This document shows positions 9,759 to 17,994 of a DNA stretch of 64,000 nucleotides, piece by piece. This DNA comes from Flavobacterium sp. TAB 87. GTDB taxonomy: Bacteria; Bacteroidota; Bacteroidia; Flavobacteriales; Flavobacteriaceae. Where the stretch lies: positions 434,001-498,000 of the forward strand of contig NZ_LLWK01000037.1 of the NCBI RefSeq assembly GCF_001529295.1. Direction: 5' to 3'. The first letter of the stretch is position 1; every line of letters starts with the position of its first letter. The notes under the pieces were generated by a model, which saw nothing but the letters and a program-made list of their open reading frames with translations, had not been told where the DNA came from and made no database searches. Position numbers and translations under genes: made by a program.

Positions 9759-11222
9759 TTATTTGGTTAGTTGGTTTAAAAATTCGGTTACAATTTCCAT
9801 ATCATCAAAATGACTACGCTCTCCTTTAATTTCTTGATATGTCTCATGTCCTTTACCAGCAATTAAAATAATATCGTTTGGTTGTGCCATTTGACAAGCT
9901 GCTTTTATTGCTTGTTTGCGATCGGTAATTGTCAACATTTTTTTATAATTATGCGGTTCTACTCCTGTTTCCATTTCCTGAATAATTGCCTCAGGATCTT
10001 CGTTTCTTGGATTATCAGATGTTAAAATTGCTTTGTCACTTAAGCTAGTTGCGATTCGAGCCATTATTGGTCTTTTTGCAGTGTCTCGATTTCCGCCACA
10101 ACCTACTACCGTAAGTAATTGTTCGTTTTTTGTTCGAATATCATTTATTGTTTTAAGCACATTTTCTAGTGCATCTGGAGTATGAGCATAATCTACAATC
10201 GCCGTAATATTGGTAGATGAAACTATGTATTGAAAACGACCTGCTACACTTTCTAACTCTGATAACAATCGCAAAGCTTCTACTTTTTCGATTCCTAATT
10301 CAATAGCTGTTCCGTAGATGGCTAGCACATTATAGGCATTAAAAGTTCCAATTAATTTTACCCAAACTTCGTACTCGTTCACTTTTAACAACAATCCAGA
10401 TAATTGATTTTCTAGAATTTGCGCTTTATAATCAGCATACGATTTTAGTGCATAGGTTCTTTTTACAGCAATTGTATTTTGTAACATTACGGTTCCATTT
10501 TTATCATCGATATTAGTCAGCGCAAATGCTGTTTTAGGTAACGAATCAAAAAATAATTTTTTAACATCTCTGTACTCTGCAAAAGTTGGATGATAATCGA
10601 GGTGATCATGTGATAAATTGGTAAAAACACCACCAACAAAATGCAGTCCTTCTGTACGCTTTTGATGAATTCCGTGCGAACTCACTTCCATAAAACAATG
10701 CGTAATTCCGTTGGCAACCATCTCACTTAGATAGTGATTAATTGTAATAGAATCTGGAGTCGTATGGGTTGCTTTATATTCGTTTTTACCTACTAAAATC
10801 TTAACGGTAGATAAAAGACCAACTTCAAACCCAGCATTACTAAACATTTGATACAAAAGTGAGGCAATTGTAGTTTTGCCGTTTGTACCTGTAATGCCAA
10901 CTAACTTTAATTTATCCGAGGGATTATCAAAATAATTAGCCGCCATAAAAGCAAGTGCCGAATTGGTATCTTTTACTTTCACGTAAGTGATTGAATCAAC
11001 TTTACTAGTAGGCAATGTATCGCAAATAATAGTCGTGGCGCCTAACTCAATTGCTTTTGAAATAAAATTATGACCATCTGATATAGTTCCGCGAATAGCA
11101 ATAAAAACATCATTTAAAACAATCTTTCTAGAATCAAAGTCAATTTTATTCACAGCAACATCAGTTGAACCTATTACAGATTCAATGGCTACTTTATATA
11201 ATATGTCTTTTAATATTTTCAT
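9759..11222 (-). CDS. murE: UDP-N-acetylmuramoyl-tripeptide synthetase MurE
   Basis: MurE adds the third stem-peptide residue. The 487-residue protein has the ATP loop GITGTNGKTTIASL near residue 110, the HTTPDS substrate motif and a C-terminal domain with DYAHTPDALENVL. The motif SDNPRNEDP near residue 407 corresponds to the DNPR sequence of meso-diaminopimelate-adding enzymes, which fits the DAP-type wall of Bacteroidetes. Its ATG overlaps the ftsI stop codon as ATGA (4 bp), a sign of translational coupling. Confidence 0.96.
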   Translation of the reverse strand: MKILKDILYKVAIESVIGSTDVAVNKIDFDSRKIVLNDVFIAIRGTISDGHNFISKAIELGATTIICDTLPTSKVDSITYVKVKDTNSALAFMAANYFDNPSDKLKLVGITGTNGKTTIASLLYQMFSNAGFEVGLLSTVKILVGKNEYKATHTTPDSITINHYLSEMVANGITHCFMEVSSHGIHQKRTEGLHFVGGVFTNLSHDHLDYHPTFAEYRDVKKLFFDSLPKTAFALTNIDDKNGTVMLQNTIAVKRTYALKSYADYKAQILENQLSGLLLKVNEYEVWVKLIGTFNAYNVLAIYGTAIELGIEKVEALRLLSELESVAGRFQYIVSSTNITAIVDYAHTPDALENVLKTINDIRTKNEQLLTVVGCGGNRDTAKRPIMARIATSLSDKAILTSDNPRNEDPEAIIQEMETGVEPHNYKKMLTITDRKQAIKAACQMAQPNDIILIAGKGHETYQEIKGERSHFDDMEIVTEFLNQLTK

Positions 11223-13222
11223 GATAATTCTAAAACTATTGTTGTGTTTTTATCTATATTTTGCCCAGCATCAATCGACTGTGTTCTTACTTTCCCTATT
11301 CCAACGATGCGAACTCTCATTCCTAAATTTTCTAATAAAGCAATGGCATCCATGCCTGACATTCCTTTTACGTTGGGAATATTTTTTGATTTTTTTTGAA
11401 GCTTTGTATAATATTGTCCGTAGTTAGTTTCTTGCTTTGCTACTTTTTCATCCAAGTTTTTAATCTCATTCGTCGAAGGCGCATCGGTAAATATTTTTTG
11501 AGCAATTCGCTTAAAAACAGGTCCTGCTACACCTGCCCCATAAAAATCACCCTTAAGAGTACTAGGTCTATTAACCATAACAATACAAGAATACTTAGGA
11601 TGATCGGCTGGAAAATAACCCACAAATGAAGAAGCGTAATACATTGATGAACCGTCCCTTTTTCCGTAATTAACTTGTGATGTTCCAGTCTTACCAGCCA
11701 TCGAAAAATCTTTAGAATACAATTTCTTAGCAGTTCCTTTTTTTACCACATTTTCTAGAACTGCTTTCAGCTTGCCCAATGTTTCATCCGAACAAACTTT
11801 CGGGTTTAGCACTTCTACATCATATTTTCTAATCGTTTTGTTCCATTCTTTGATCTCAGAAACAAATTGTGGCTTGACCATTACCCCATTATTCGCCACC
11901 GAATTGTAATACGTTAATGTTTGCAATGGCGTTACCGAAACTCCATAACCAAAAGCCATCCAAGGCAATGAAACTCCCGACCAATGTTTATCACCGGGAG
12001 CAGGTATATAGGCACTTCCTTCTCCTTTAAAATGCAATCCCAACTTTTTTCCTAAACCGTATCCTTTCAGATGATTTACAAATTTTGTTGGGTTATTCTT
12101 ATAATTGTCATAAACTGCTTGAACTAAAACCGTATTCGAAGACAATTCAAAACCACGAGCTAATGATATTTTACCATATCCACCTTTGTGCGAATCACGT
12201 ACCGATCTTCCAAAATACTTAATAACTCCATTTTGAGTGTCATAAACAGTTCCTGTATCTGCTACTTTATCTTCTAACACCGTCATTAAATCAGCCAATT
12301 TAAAAGTTGATCCTGGCTCTTGCGACTCTGTAATTGCATAGTTGGTCGTTTCGTAATAGGAGCCATCACGTGTTCTTCCTAAATTTGCAATAGCTTTAAT
12401 GTGTCCTGTTTGTGTTTCCATAACTACTACACATCCGTGATCTGCTTCATACTCTACCAATTGTTTCAAAAGTGCATGATGCGCAATATCTTGGATAAAA
12501 ACATCAATAGTCGAAACCACATCATAACCATCTTGAGGATCTAATTCGTTTATATCACGAATAGGTTTCCACTGTCCTTTGGCAATTTTTTGCTTTAAAA
12601 TTTTACCGTCTTTTCCATTCAAATAATCTCTAAACGCCCACTCAATTCCTTTTCCTTCTGGAATCCCTTTAGAGTCTATGCGGTCGTAACCAATAGTTCT
12701 TTCGGCAATTTTACCAATTGGATGCTCTCGAACCGTTTCTTGTTCTTGAATAAATCCGCCTTTGTAAGCACCCAAATTAAACATTGGAAATCCTTTAATT
12801 TTGATGTAATCGGTGTAGCTTAGTTTTCGAGCTACTAAAAAATATCTATTCTTATTGGCTCGCGCTTTGCGTAGTTCATTTTGATAAAACGCACTAGATT
12901 CAGGCAAAATAGTTGCTAAAGAATCGGCCAAAGACTTAACATTTTTCTCGAAAATTTCTTGTTTTGGCACTAGCGCATCAAAGCGAATATCGTAGTTCGG
13001 AATAGAAGTGGCCAGTAAACTGCCATCAGCCGAATAAATATTTCCTTTGTTTGCAGGAATAACAAAAGTTTTAACCGTACGTTGTTTTGCCAATTGACGA
13101 TAATGATCCCCTTCTACCCACTGAATGTTTGCTAACTTAACAACAATAGCAATTGCCATCAAAAAGATGAAAACTGCTACCAGATAGATGCGGTATGATA
13201 TGTGTTTATCGTCTACTGCCAT
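11219..13222 (-). CDS. ftsI: penicillin-binding protein FtsI/PBP3 with C-terminal PASTA domain
   Basis: This is the septal class B penicillin-binding protein, a periplasmic transpeptidase anchored by one N-terminal helix (about residues 11-29). Dimerisation-domain sequences follow, then the transpeptidase motifs: STFK with the catalytic serine near residue 317, SSN in FELSSNTV near residue 370, and KTGT in MAGKTGTSQ near residue 523. The last 60 residues form one PASTA domain (NIPNVKGMSGMDAIALLENLG). PASTA in FtsI is absent from E. coli but frequent in Bacteroidetes and Gram-positives. The gene overlaps the ftsL-like gene by 10 bp and murE by 4 bp. Confidence 0.95.
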   Translation of the reverse strand: MAVDDKHISYRIYLVAVFIFLMAIAIVVKLANIQWVEGDHYRQLAKQRTVKTFVIPANKGNIYSADGSLLATSIPNYDIRFDALVPKQEIFEKNVKSLADSLATILPESSAFYQNELRKARANKNRYFLVARKLSYTDYIKIKGFPMFNLGAYKGGFIQEQETVREHPIGKIAERTIGYDRIDSKGIPEGKGIEWAFRDYLNGKDGKILKQKIAKGQWKPIRDINELDPQDGYDVVSTIDVFIQDIAHHALLKQLVEYEADHGCVVVMETQTGHIKAIANLGRTRDGSYYETTNYAITESQEPGSTFKLADLMTVLEDKVADTGTVYDTQNGVIKYFGRSVRDSHKGGYGKISLARGFELSSNTVLVQAVYDNYKNNPTKFVNHLKGYGLGKKLGLHFKGEGSAYIPAPGDKHWSGVSLPWMAFGYGVSVTPLQTLTYYNSVANNGVMVKPQFVSEIKEWNKTIRKYDVEVLNPKVCSDETLGKLKAVLENVVKKGTAKKLYSKDFSMAGKTGTSQVNYGKRDGSSMYYASSFVGYFPADHPKYSCIVMVNRPSTLKGDFYGAGVAGPVFKRIAQKIFTDAPSTNEIKNLDEKVAKQETNYGQYYTKLQKKSKNIPNVKGMSGMDAIALLENLGMRVRIVGIGKVRTQSIDAGQNIDKNTTIVLELS

Positions 13223-13560
13223 ATTTTTTGAAAGAATCTTTTTTCTTCTGCTTTTTTAACTTTAATTTTTACTGGTGGAACTGTCGAAGGAAAAATTTGC
13301 TTTTCCAACATTTTTTGTGAAACCGTTGACTCCATTTTTAGTTTCATTAATTCTGAGCGACGGTCTACAAATTCAGATCGCAACTCTTTAACTTCTGTAC
13401 TTAATCGTGCAATTTCAAATACCTTTTGTTCGTACCGCTGTGTGTTTGCAATCATTAGTATTGCCAAGACAATTACAAAAACAATAAAACGCCAATTTTT
13501 AAACGCATCGTCGTTAATTAAAAACCTTGCTTTTAATATGTCAAAAACACCTTTTTTCAT
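13213..13560 (-). CDS. FtsL-like cell division protein
   Basis: A 115-residue bitopic protein with one hydrophobic segment at about residues 25-40 (FIVFVIVLAILMIAN) followed by a heptad-like stretch (ARLSTEVKELRSEFVDRRSE). That layout is expected of FtsL, which pairs with FtsB-type proteins through a periplasmic coiled coil to activate FtsWI. Sequence identity to E. coli FtsL is too low for certainty; size, topology and the position between rsmH and ftsI support the call. It lies 3 bp after rsmH and overlaps ftsI by 10 bp. Confidence 0.85.
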   Translation of the reverse strand: MKKGVFDILKARFLINDDAFKNWRFIVFVIVLAILMIANTQRYEQKVFEIARLSTEVKELRSEFVDRRSELMKLKMESTVSQKMLEKQIFPSTVPPVKIKVKKAEEKRFFQKIWQ

Positions 13561-13563
13561 TTC

Positions 13564-14472
13564 TTATTTCTTCTCTGCAATTCTCAATTTAGCACTACGA
13601 GCTCTATTATTGCTTTTAATTTCTTGATCATCTGGAACGATTAATTTTCCAATGGTTTTGAAAGGAACCGAAAAATTACCAAAAAAATCACGTTCTGGTT
13701 CTCCTTCAAACATTCCGTTTTTCATAAATCTCTTTACCAATCGGTCTTCTAGAGAATGGTATGACATGATGCTCAATCGTCCTTCTGGATTTAAAATTTC
13801 TAATGATTGCTCTAAAAATTCTTTCAATACATCCATTTCCTGATTCACTTCAATTCGAATCGCTTGGTACATTTGAGCTAATATTTTATTGCTTTTATGT
13901 CCAGGTAAAAAACGAGACAAAATAGTTTTAAACTGCTCCGAATTCTTGATTGGCTCTAACTCTCTAGCTTCAACCAAAGTCCTTGCAATTGCAGGTGCAT
14001 TTTTTAGTTCTCCATAATCCAAGAACACACGACGTAATTCTTGTTCGTCATACTCATTGACAACTCTATATGCATTTAGTTCGTTCTTTTTACTCATTCG
14101 CATATCCAAGTCAGCTACAAAACGAGTCGAAAAACCACGTTCTGCTACATCAAACTGATGCGATGAAACGCCTAAATCGGCTAAAATCCCATCAACAGAC
14201 TTTACGCCATAAAAGCGCAAAAACCGTTTTATAAATCTAAAATTCTCATTAATTAAAGTGAAACGATCATCTTGCAAAGCATTCGCTACCGCATCTTCGT
14301 CTTGATCAAAAGCAAACAGTTTTCCATTTGGTCCTAATCTTTTTAAAATTTCTTTAGAGTGTCCACCACCACCAAACGTAACATCTACATAAATGCCGTC
14401 GGGTTTAATATTCAAACCATCCACCGTTGGATGTAGTAAAACCGGATTATGATATTCCATTGTCGTCGTCAT
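13564..14472 (-). CDS. rsmH: 16S rRNA (cytosine-1402-N4)-methyltransferase RsmH (MraW)
   Basis: RsmH methylates N4 of C1402 in the decoding centre of 16S rRNA. The 302-residue protein has the SAM-binding motif YVDVTFGGGGHSKEIL near residue 28, FAFDQDEDA near residue 53 and DGILADLGVSSHQFD near residue 96, all hallmarks of MraW. The C-terminal part contains IMSYHSLEDRLVK. The chosen ATG (14472) overlaps the end of mraZ by 26 bp; a second ATG four codons later would also fit. mraZ-mraW adjacency is the classical start of dcw clusters. Confidence 0.97.
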   Translation of the reverse strand: MTTTMEYHNPVLLHPTVDGLNIKPDGIYVDVTFGGGGHSKEILKRLGPNGKLFAFDQDEDAVANALQDDRFTLINENFRFIKRFLRFYGVKSVDGILADLGVSSHQFDVAERGFSTRFVADLDMRMSKKNELNAYRVVNEYDEQELRRVFLDYGELKNAPAIARTLVEARELEPIKNSEQFKTILSRFLPGHKSNKILAQMYQAIRIEVNQEMDVLKEFLEQSLEILNPEGRLSIMSYHSLEDRLVKRFMKNGMFEGEPERDFFGNFSVPFKTIGKLIVPDDQEIKSNNRARSAKLRIAEKK

Positions 14473-14920
14473 TTAAATTTCCCATTACCTCTTCTGCCAA
14501 ATCAGCAAAATCCATATCTTCGCCATTGATAGATTGCTCATATAAATCTTTATCCCAAATCTCAACAATGTTCACTGCTGATGAAAAAACAACCTCTTTT
14601 GAAATACCCGAAAATGCCACTAAATCTTTCGGAATTAACAACCGTCCTAAAGCATCAATTTCAACAATTTTTACTCCTGCAGTAAATTTTCGAATAAAAT
14701 CATTGTTCTTCTTTACGAAACGATTCAGCTTATTTATTTTAGCCATCATCACTTCCCATTCACTCATCGGGTACAACTCCAAACACTTTTGAAACACCGA
14801 GCGCTTCAAGACAAAACCGTCCTGAAGTGAGCTAGCCAGCTGCTTTTTTAAGGGTGCAGGCAACAACAGCCTTCCTTTAGCATCGACTTTACACTCGTAT
14901 GTGCCTACAATTGTGTTCAC
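14447..14920 (-). CDS. mraZ: transcriptional regulator MraZ
   Basis: MraZ is a DNA-binding protein of the SpoVT/AbrB fold that forms ring oligomers and controls its own dcw operon. The 157-residue product has two tandem MraZ half-domains: the first around residues 5-50 (GTYECKVDAKGRLLLPAPLK) and the second around residues 80-125 (KIVEIDALGRLLIPKDLV), both with the expected D-x-x-G-R core. An acidic tail (DMDFADLAEEVMGNLNDDD) follows. It is the first gene of the cluster, and the repeats upstream of it match what MraZ is known to bind. Autoregulation is therefore likely. Confidence 0.96.
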   Translation of the reverse strand: MNTIVGTYECKVDAKGRLLLPAPLKKQLASSLQDGFVLKRSVFQKCLELYPMSEWEVMMAKINKLNRFVKKNNDFIRKFTAGVKIVEIDALGRLLIPKDLVAFSGISKEVVFSSAVNIVEIWDKDLYEQSINGEDMDFADLAEEVMGNLNDDDNGIS

Positions 14921-14944
14921 GAAATTGATTGATTAGTTAAAGAA

Positions 14945-14952
14945 CAAAAATA
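14945..14952 (-). promoter_or_regulatory. putative promoter -7 box of the mraZ/dcw operon
   Basis: Read on the minus strand the sequence is TATTTTTG, matching the Bacteroidetes -7 consensus TAnnTTTG, with its end 25 bp before the mraZ ATG. The -33 region would fall inside the GTGGT repeats at 14964-14988. No good TTG is present at the ideal distance, so this is a moderate call. Confidence 0.5.
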
Positions 14953-14963
14953 TAAAAAATATT

Positions 14964-14988
14964 ACCACATTTTACCACAATATACCAC
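14964..14988 (-). promoter_or_regulatory. putative MraZ operator: three GTGGT repeats at 10-bp spacing
   Basis: On the plus strand ACCAC occurs at 14964, 14974 and 14984, exactly one helical turn apart. Read toward mraZ this is three GTGGT direct repeats with 5-bp spacers. Known MraZ operators are short GTGG/TGGG-type direct repeats with 5-bp spacers in front of mraZ (E. coli, Mycoplasma). The element most distal to mraZ reads AAAGTGGT, and a related AAAGTGGG lies further upstream at 15005-15012. The array covers the probable -33 region of the mraZ promoter, which suggests repression. Confidence 0.7.
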
Positions 14989-15252
14989 TTTGTTGATAAG
15001 TTTACCCACTTTGGACCTAAATCCCTTAAATTGTGGACAATCAAAATGTTAGCTATCTATTGTATTTGTTGTACGAATGGCTTTACATAGAAATCTACAG
15101 TTGAAAAAACAAACCAATTGCAGACAAAAATTTAGCAAAAACTCATGATTTTTTCAGAGTATTTATACTTGGCTGGAAGTTAATTATCGATATAAATTAA
15201 ATAAATTGAGTAAAAAAAGGTTTGCAAAAAGTCGTTTTTCCCTATTAAACCC
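14989..15252. other. divergent intergenic region between mraZ and the hydrolase gene
   Basis: This AT-rich stretch has no open frame I can support. It contains one outlying AAAGTGGG-type MraZ-like box at 15005-15012 and two 9-mers resembling DnaA boxes with one mismatch each (14991-14999 and 15032-15040). The promoter of the downstream plus-strand gene lies at its right end. Otherwise I see nothing in it. Confidence 0.5.
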
Positions 15253-15260
15253 TATATTTG
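15253..15260 (+). promoter_or_regulatory. putative promoter -7 box of the alpha/beta hydrolase gene
   Basis: TATATTTG matches TAnnTTTG exactly and ends 27 bp before the ATG at 15288. A TTTG lies at 15221-15224, but the 28-bp gap is longer than usual. The box overlaps a possible TTG start at 15258, arguing that translation starts at 15288. Confidence 0.5.
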
Positions 15261-15287
15261 TCGAAATTGAATTTGGTACTATATTAC

Positions 15288-16052
15288 ATGGATAAACATT
15301 ACAAAAAAGAAGGCAAATTTAGCTATTTTGAAGCTGGAGAAGGAACTCCAATTGTCGTTCTTCACGGTTTAATGGGAGGTTTGAGTAACTTTGACGCAGT
15401 TGCAAATTATTTTCCAACCAAAGGATACAAAGTAGTAATTCCTGATTTACCGATCTATTCTCAAAGTTTACTAAAAACCAATGTAAAAAGTTTTGCCAAA
15501 TATGTAAAAGATTTTATTGCTTTTAAAGGATTTGACAAAGTCATTTTATTAGGGAATTCTTTGGGAGGTCATATTGCATTATACCACACTAAATTATATC
15601 CTGAAAAAGTAGCAGGTCTTGTAATTACTGGTAGTTCTGGACTTTACGAGAGTGCAATGGGCGACAGTTATCCTAAAAGAGGTGATTACGAATACATTAA
15701 AAAGAAAGCACAAGATGTTTTTTACGATCCCGAAATTGCAACTCCAGATTTGATAGATGAAGTATTTGCATCAGTTAATGATCGAATGAAATTGATTAAA
15801 ACATTGACTATTGCTAAAAGTGCAATTAGACATAATATGGCAAAAGATTTGCCTAAAATGACAGTAGAAACCTGTATCATTTGGGGTAAAGATGATATTG
15901 TTACACCACCAAATGTAGCTGAAGAGTTTAATGAATTACTTCCTAATTCTTCTTTATACTGGATTGACAAATGTGGACACGCTGCGATGATGGAACATCC
16001 AGAAGAATTCAACCAAATTATGGAAGAATGGCTTACTAAAGTCAATTTATAG
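15288..16052 (+). CDS. alpha/beta hydrolase
   Basis: A 254-residue alpha/beta-hydrolase-fold protein. It shows the oxyanion-hole motif VLHGLMGG near residue 26, the nucleophile elbow GNSLGGH near residue 90 (catalytic Ser), an acid in WGKDDIV near residue 203 and the catalytic histidine in KCGHAAMMEHPEEF near residue 230. There is no signal peptide, so it is probably cytosolic. The substrate cannot be deduced. The open frame extends upstream to a TTG at 15258, but that lies within the probable promoter, so the ATG at 15288 is preferred. It runs with engB on the same strand, 135 bp apart. Confidence 0.9.
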   Translation: MDKHYKKEGKFSYFEAGEGTPIVVLHGLMGGLSNFDAVANYFPTKGYKVVIPDLPIYSQSLLKTNVKSFAKYVKDFIAFKGFDKVILLGNSLGGHIALYHTKLYPEKVAGLVITGSSGLYESAMGDSYPKRGDYEYIKKKAQDVFYDPEIATPDLIDEVFASVNDRMKLIKTLTIAKSAIRHNMAKDLPKMTVETCIIWGKDDIVTPPNVAEEFNELLPNSSLYWIDKCGHAAMMEHPEEFNQIMEEWLTKVNL

Positions 16053-16187
16053 CAGAAATACCTTTTCAAATTTAGGAGGTTTTAGACAGTAGAATTATGA
16101 AATCGCTATTAAAACTATTTTGCGCAAGCAAAAATCAAACATAAAAGCGAAACCCTATCTGGTCGCTAAAAAATAAATTTTTCATCT

Positions 16188-16808
16188 ATGAAAATCAATA
16201 CCGCCGAATTTATAATAAGCAACTCTGAAGTTGATAAATGTCCGAAAGAAATTTTACCTGAGTATGCTTTTATAGGAAGATCCAATGTTGGAAAATCTTC
16301 GTTAATAAACATGCTTACTAATCATAAAAATTTAGCTAAAACTTCAGGACGTCCTGGAAAAACGCAACTAATCAACCATTTTAAAATCAATAATAATTGG
16401 TTTTTGGTCGATTTACCAGGTTACGGGTATGCTAAAGTTTCCAAAAAAACAAAATCTATTTTTCAACAGTTCATTACAGACTATTTTGAAACTAGAGAGC
16501 AGTTGGTTTGTGCTTTTGTACTTATTGATATTCGTTTAGAAGCTCAAAAAATTGATATTGAGTTTATGTCTTATATGGGCGAAAGCGAAATTCCGTTTTG
16601 CATTGTGTTTACAAAGGCAGATAAAATTAGTAAGACTAAAATTGACTCGCATGTTGCCGCCTACAGAAAGCAAATGTTCATGAATAATTGGGAAGAAATG
16701 CCACAGTACTTTGTGACTTCAGCAACAGAGAGCACTGGTAAAGAATATATTTTAGGTTATATAGATGAAATTAACCAAGAAGTTTTTAAAAACAATAGTG
16801 GGTTTTAA
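16188..16808 (+). CDS. engB: ribosome biogenesis GTPase YihA/EngB (YsxC)
   Basis: EngB is a small GTPase needed for large ribosomal subunit assembly and coordinated division. The 206-residue protein has G1 GRSNVGKSSL near residue 30, G3 DLPGYGYAKVS near residue 72, G4 TKAD near residue 142 and the G5-like SATESTGKE near residue 176. Length and motif order match the family. The gene is 15 bp upstream of a lipoprotein gene on the same strand and probably shares its transcript. Confidence 0.96.
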   Translation: MKINTAEFIISNSEVDKCPKEILPEYAFIGRSNVGKSSLINMLTNHKNLAKTSGRPGKTQLINHFKINNNWFLVDLPGYGYAKVSKKTKSIFQQFITDYFETREQLVCAFVLIDIRLEAQKIDIEFMSYMGESEIPFCIVFTKADKISKTKIDSHVAAYRKQMFMNNWEEMPQYFVTSATESTGKEYILGYIDEINQEVFKNNSGF

Positions 16809-16823
16809 ATTCAGTTCAATGTC

Positions 16824-17477
16824 ATGATCGTGAGAAATAGACGTATTGCTATCGTATTCATTTCGATATTTATTTTAGTTTTTCTTGAATCTTGTCAGAG
16901 TAAAACCTATCTCTTTACGAATAACAATTATAAAACTGGCGTTGATTTTACTCAAGGCAAATGGCTTCTCAATCAAATCGATTGTAACTGCGATAGCAAC
17001 GATGAAATCAAAGAGCAAGCAACACTATTTTTTGCTAAAAATCTGACTGATCGTTATTATTATAGACCTGAAATTAATGGATTACTCCTTCCTCATCTCA
17101 TACCTTTAAACCCCAGTAAGCAGAAAATCAAAGAATTAAAAATTGGAACCAATTTTGATTTTTTCATTAATGTAACTGCTAAAGAAAACAGAAGTGATTT
17201 AGGAAAAATTGGTTTTTATGAAGATGAGAACTCTACAGGAAAAAATCAGAGCGAGGTGACTTTAGAAGTATATGACTTAAATTTGCAAGAAATTATATAT
17301 TCACAGCGCGTAGTTGGTACGGTTACTAGCGAGAAACAGAAATCGCTCTGGGAAACGACAAAATCAGATAAACTAATTGACAATATTAGTTTTCATAAAA
17401 GCAATAAAAAATTAATAAAAGGAGCCTTCAAGAAATTATTGAAAGATTTAGAGAAAAAATCAGTTTTAATTAAATAA
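16824..17477 (+). CDS. putative lipoprotein, function unknown
   Basis: I do not recognise this 217-residue protein beyond its export signal. It starts with a basic patch (MIVRNRRR-like), a hydrophobic segment (IAIVFISIFILVF) and a lipobox LESCQS, so Cys24 should be lipidated. The mature part contains a CNCDSND cluster after residue 50 and is rich in Lys and Asn. It follows engB by 15 bp and is closed by a strong bidirectional hairpin. The terminator faces gldC from the other side. Confidence 0.75.
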   Translation: MIVRNRRIAIVFISIFILVFLESCQSKTYLFTNNNYKTGVDFTQGKWLLNQIDCNCDSNDEIKEQATLFFAKNLTDRYYYRPEINGLLLPHLIPLNPSKQKIKELKIGTNFDFFINVTAKENRSDLGKIGFYEDENSTGKNQSEVTLEVYDLNLQEIIYSQRVVGTVTSEKQKSLWETTKSDKLIDNISFHKSNKKLIKGAFKKLLKDLEKKSVLIK

Positions 17478-17520
17478 ATTCAAATTTCAAAATTAATTTT
17501 TAACTAGAACTGCCAAATAA

Positions 17521-17566
17521 AAAAATCCCACATTTCAACTTTAGATATTGAAATATGGGATTTTTT
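17521..17566. terminator. bidirectional terminator between the lipoprotein gene and gldC
   Basis: An inverted repeat pairs AAAAATCCCA-C-ATTTCAA with TTGAAAT-A-TGGGATTTTT across a 9-bp loop, with one mismatch, and is bordered by A and T runs. It sits between two convergent genes. Confidence 0.85.
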
Positions 17567-17584
17567 ATTGGAATGAATTTCAGC

Positions 17585-17908
17585 TTATTTTGTTAATTCT
17601 AATTTTTCTGCAAAGTAATCACAAAAATCTTTCATGGTATCCGCCATTTTTTCATCATCTGTAGCGCGTTTGAAAGTATCAGACATAGCTACCAAAGTTT
17701 GATGAAAGAAAATTTTCATTTCATCAACTGGCATATCTTTGGTCCACAAGTCAATACGCATCGTCTCTTTTACTCTGCTGTCCCAAATAGACAACATAAT
17801 TGCCTTTGCTTCTTCCTTTTCGACACCACCATCTTTCGCAGACCACGATAATTTTTCCGGTACGCGATTTTCGTCTAATTCTATATCAAAATTAATTTCT
17901 GACTTCAT
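17585..17908 (-). CDS. gldC: gliding motility protein GldC
   Basis: GldC is a small soluble protein required for efficient gliding motility in Flavobacterium; mutants spread poorly. The 107-residue product begins MKSEINFDIELDENRVPEK, followed by LSWSAKDGG and a helical C-terminal half, matching GldC in size and sequence as I remember it. It lies 86 bp downstream of gldB on the same strand, the arrangement found in gliding flavobacteria. There is no signal peptide, so it should act in the cytoplasm or at the membrane. Confidence 0.93.
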   Translation of the reverse strand: MKSEINFDIELDENRVPEKLSWSAKDGGVEKEEAKAIMLSIWDSRVKETMRIDLWTKDMPVDEMKIFFHQTLVAMSDTFKRATDDEKMADTMKDFCDYFAEKLELTK

Positions 17909-17994
17909 ATTTTGGTATTTAATTATTTATAAATTTACTGCAAATTATAGTAAAGATTCACCACAATTCTCTTTGTGCAATTACAAATTGTTTC

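Noticed and set aside
14991..15040. Two DnaA-box-like 9-mers (TGTTGATAA and TGTGGACAA) near an AT-rich tract upstream of mraZ, suggesting an origin.
   Set aside because: Each has a mismatch to the consensus, there are only two, and no dnaA, dnaN or cluster of boxes is present. Chance is likely in AT-rich DNA.
15258..15287. N-terminal extension of the alpha/beta hydrolase from a TTG at 15258.
   Set aside because: The TTG lies inside the probable -7 promoter box; the ATG at 15288 fits the domain start better.
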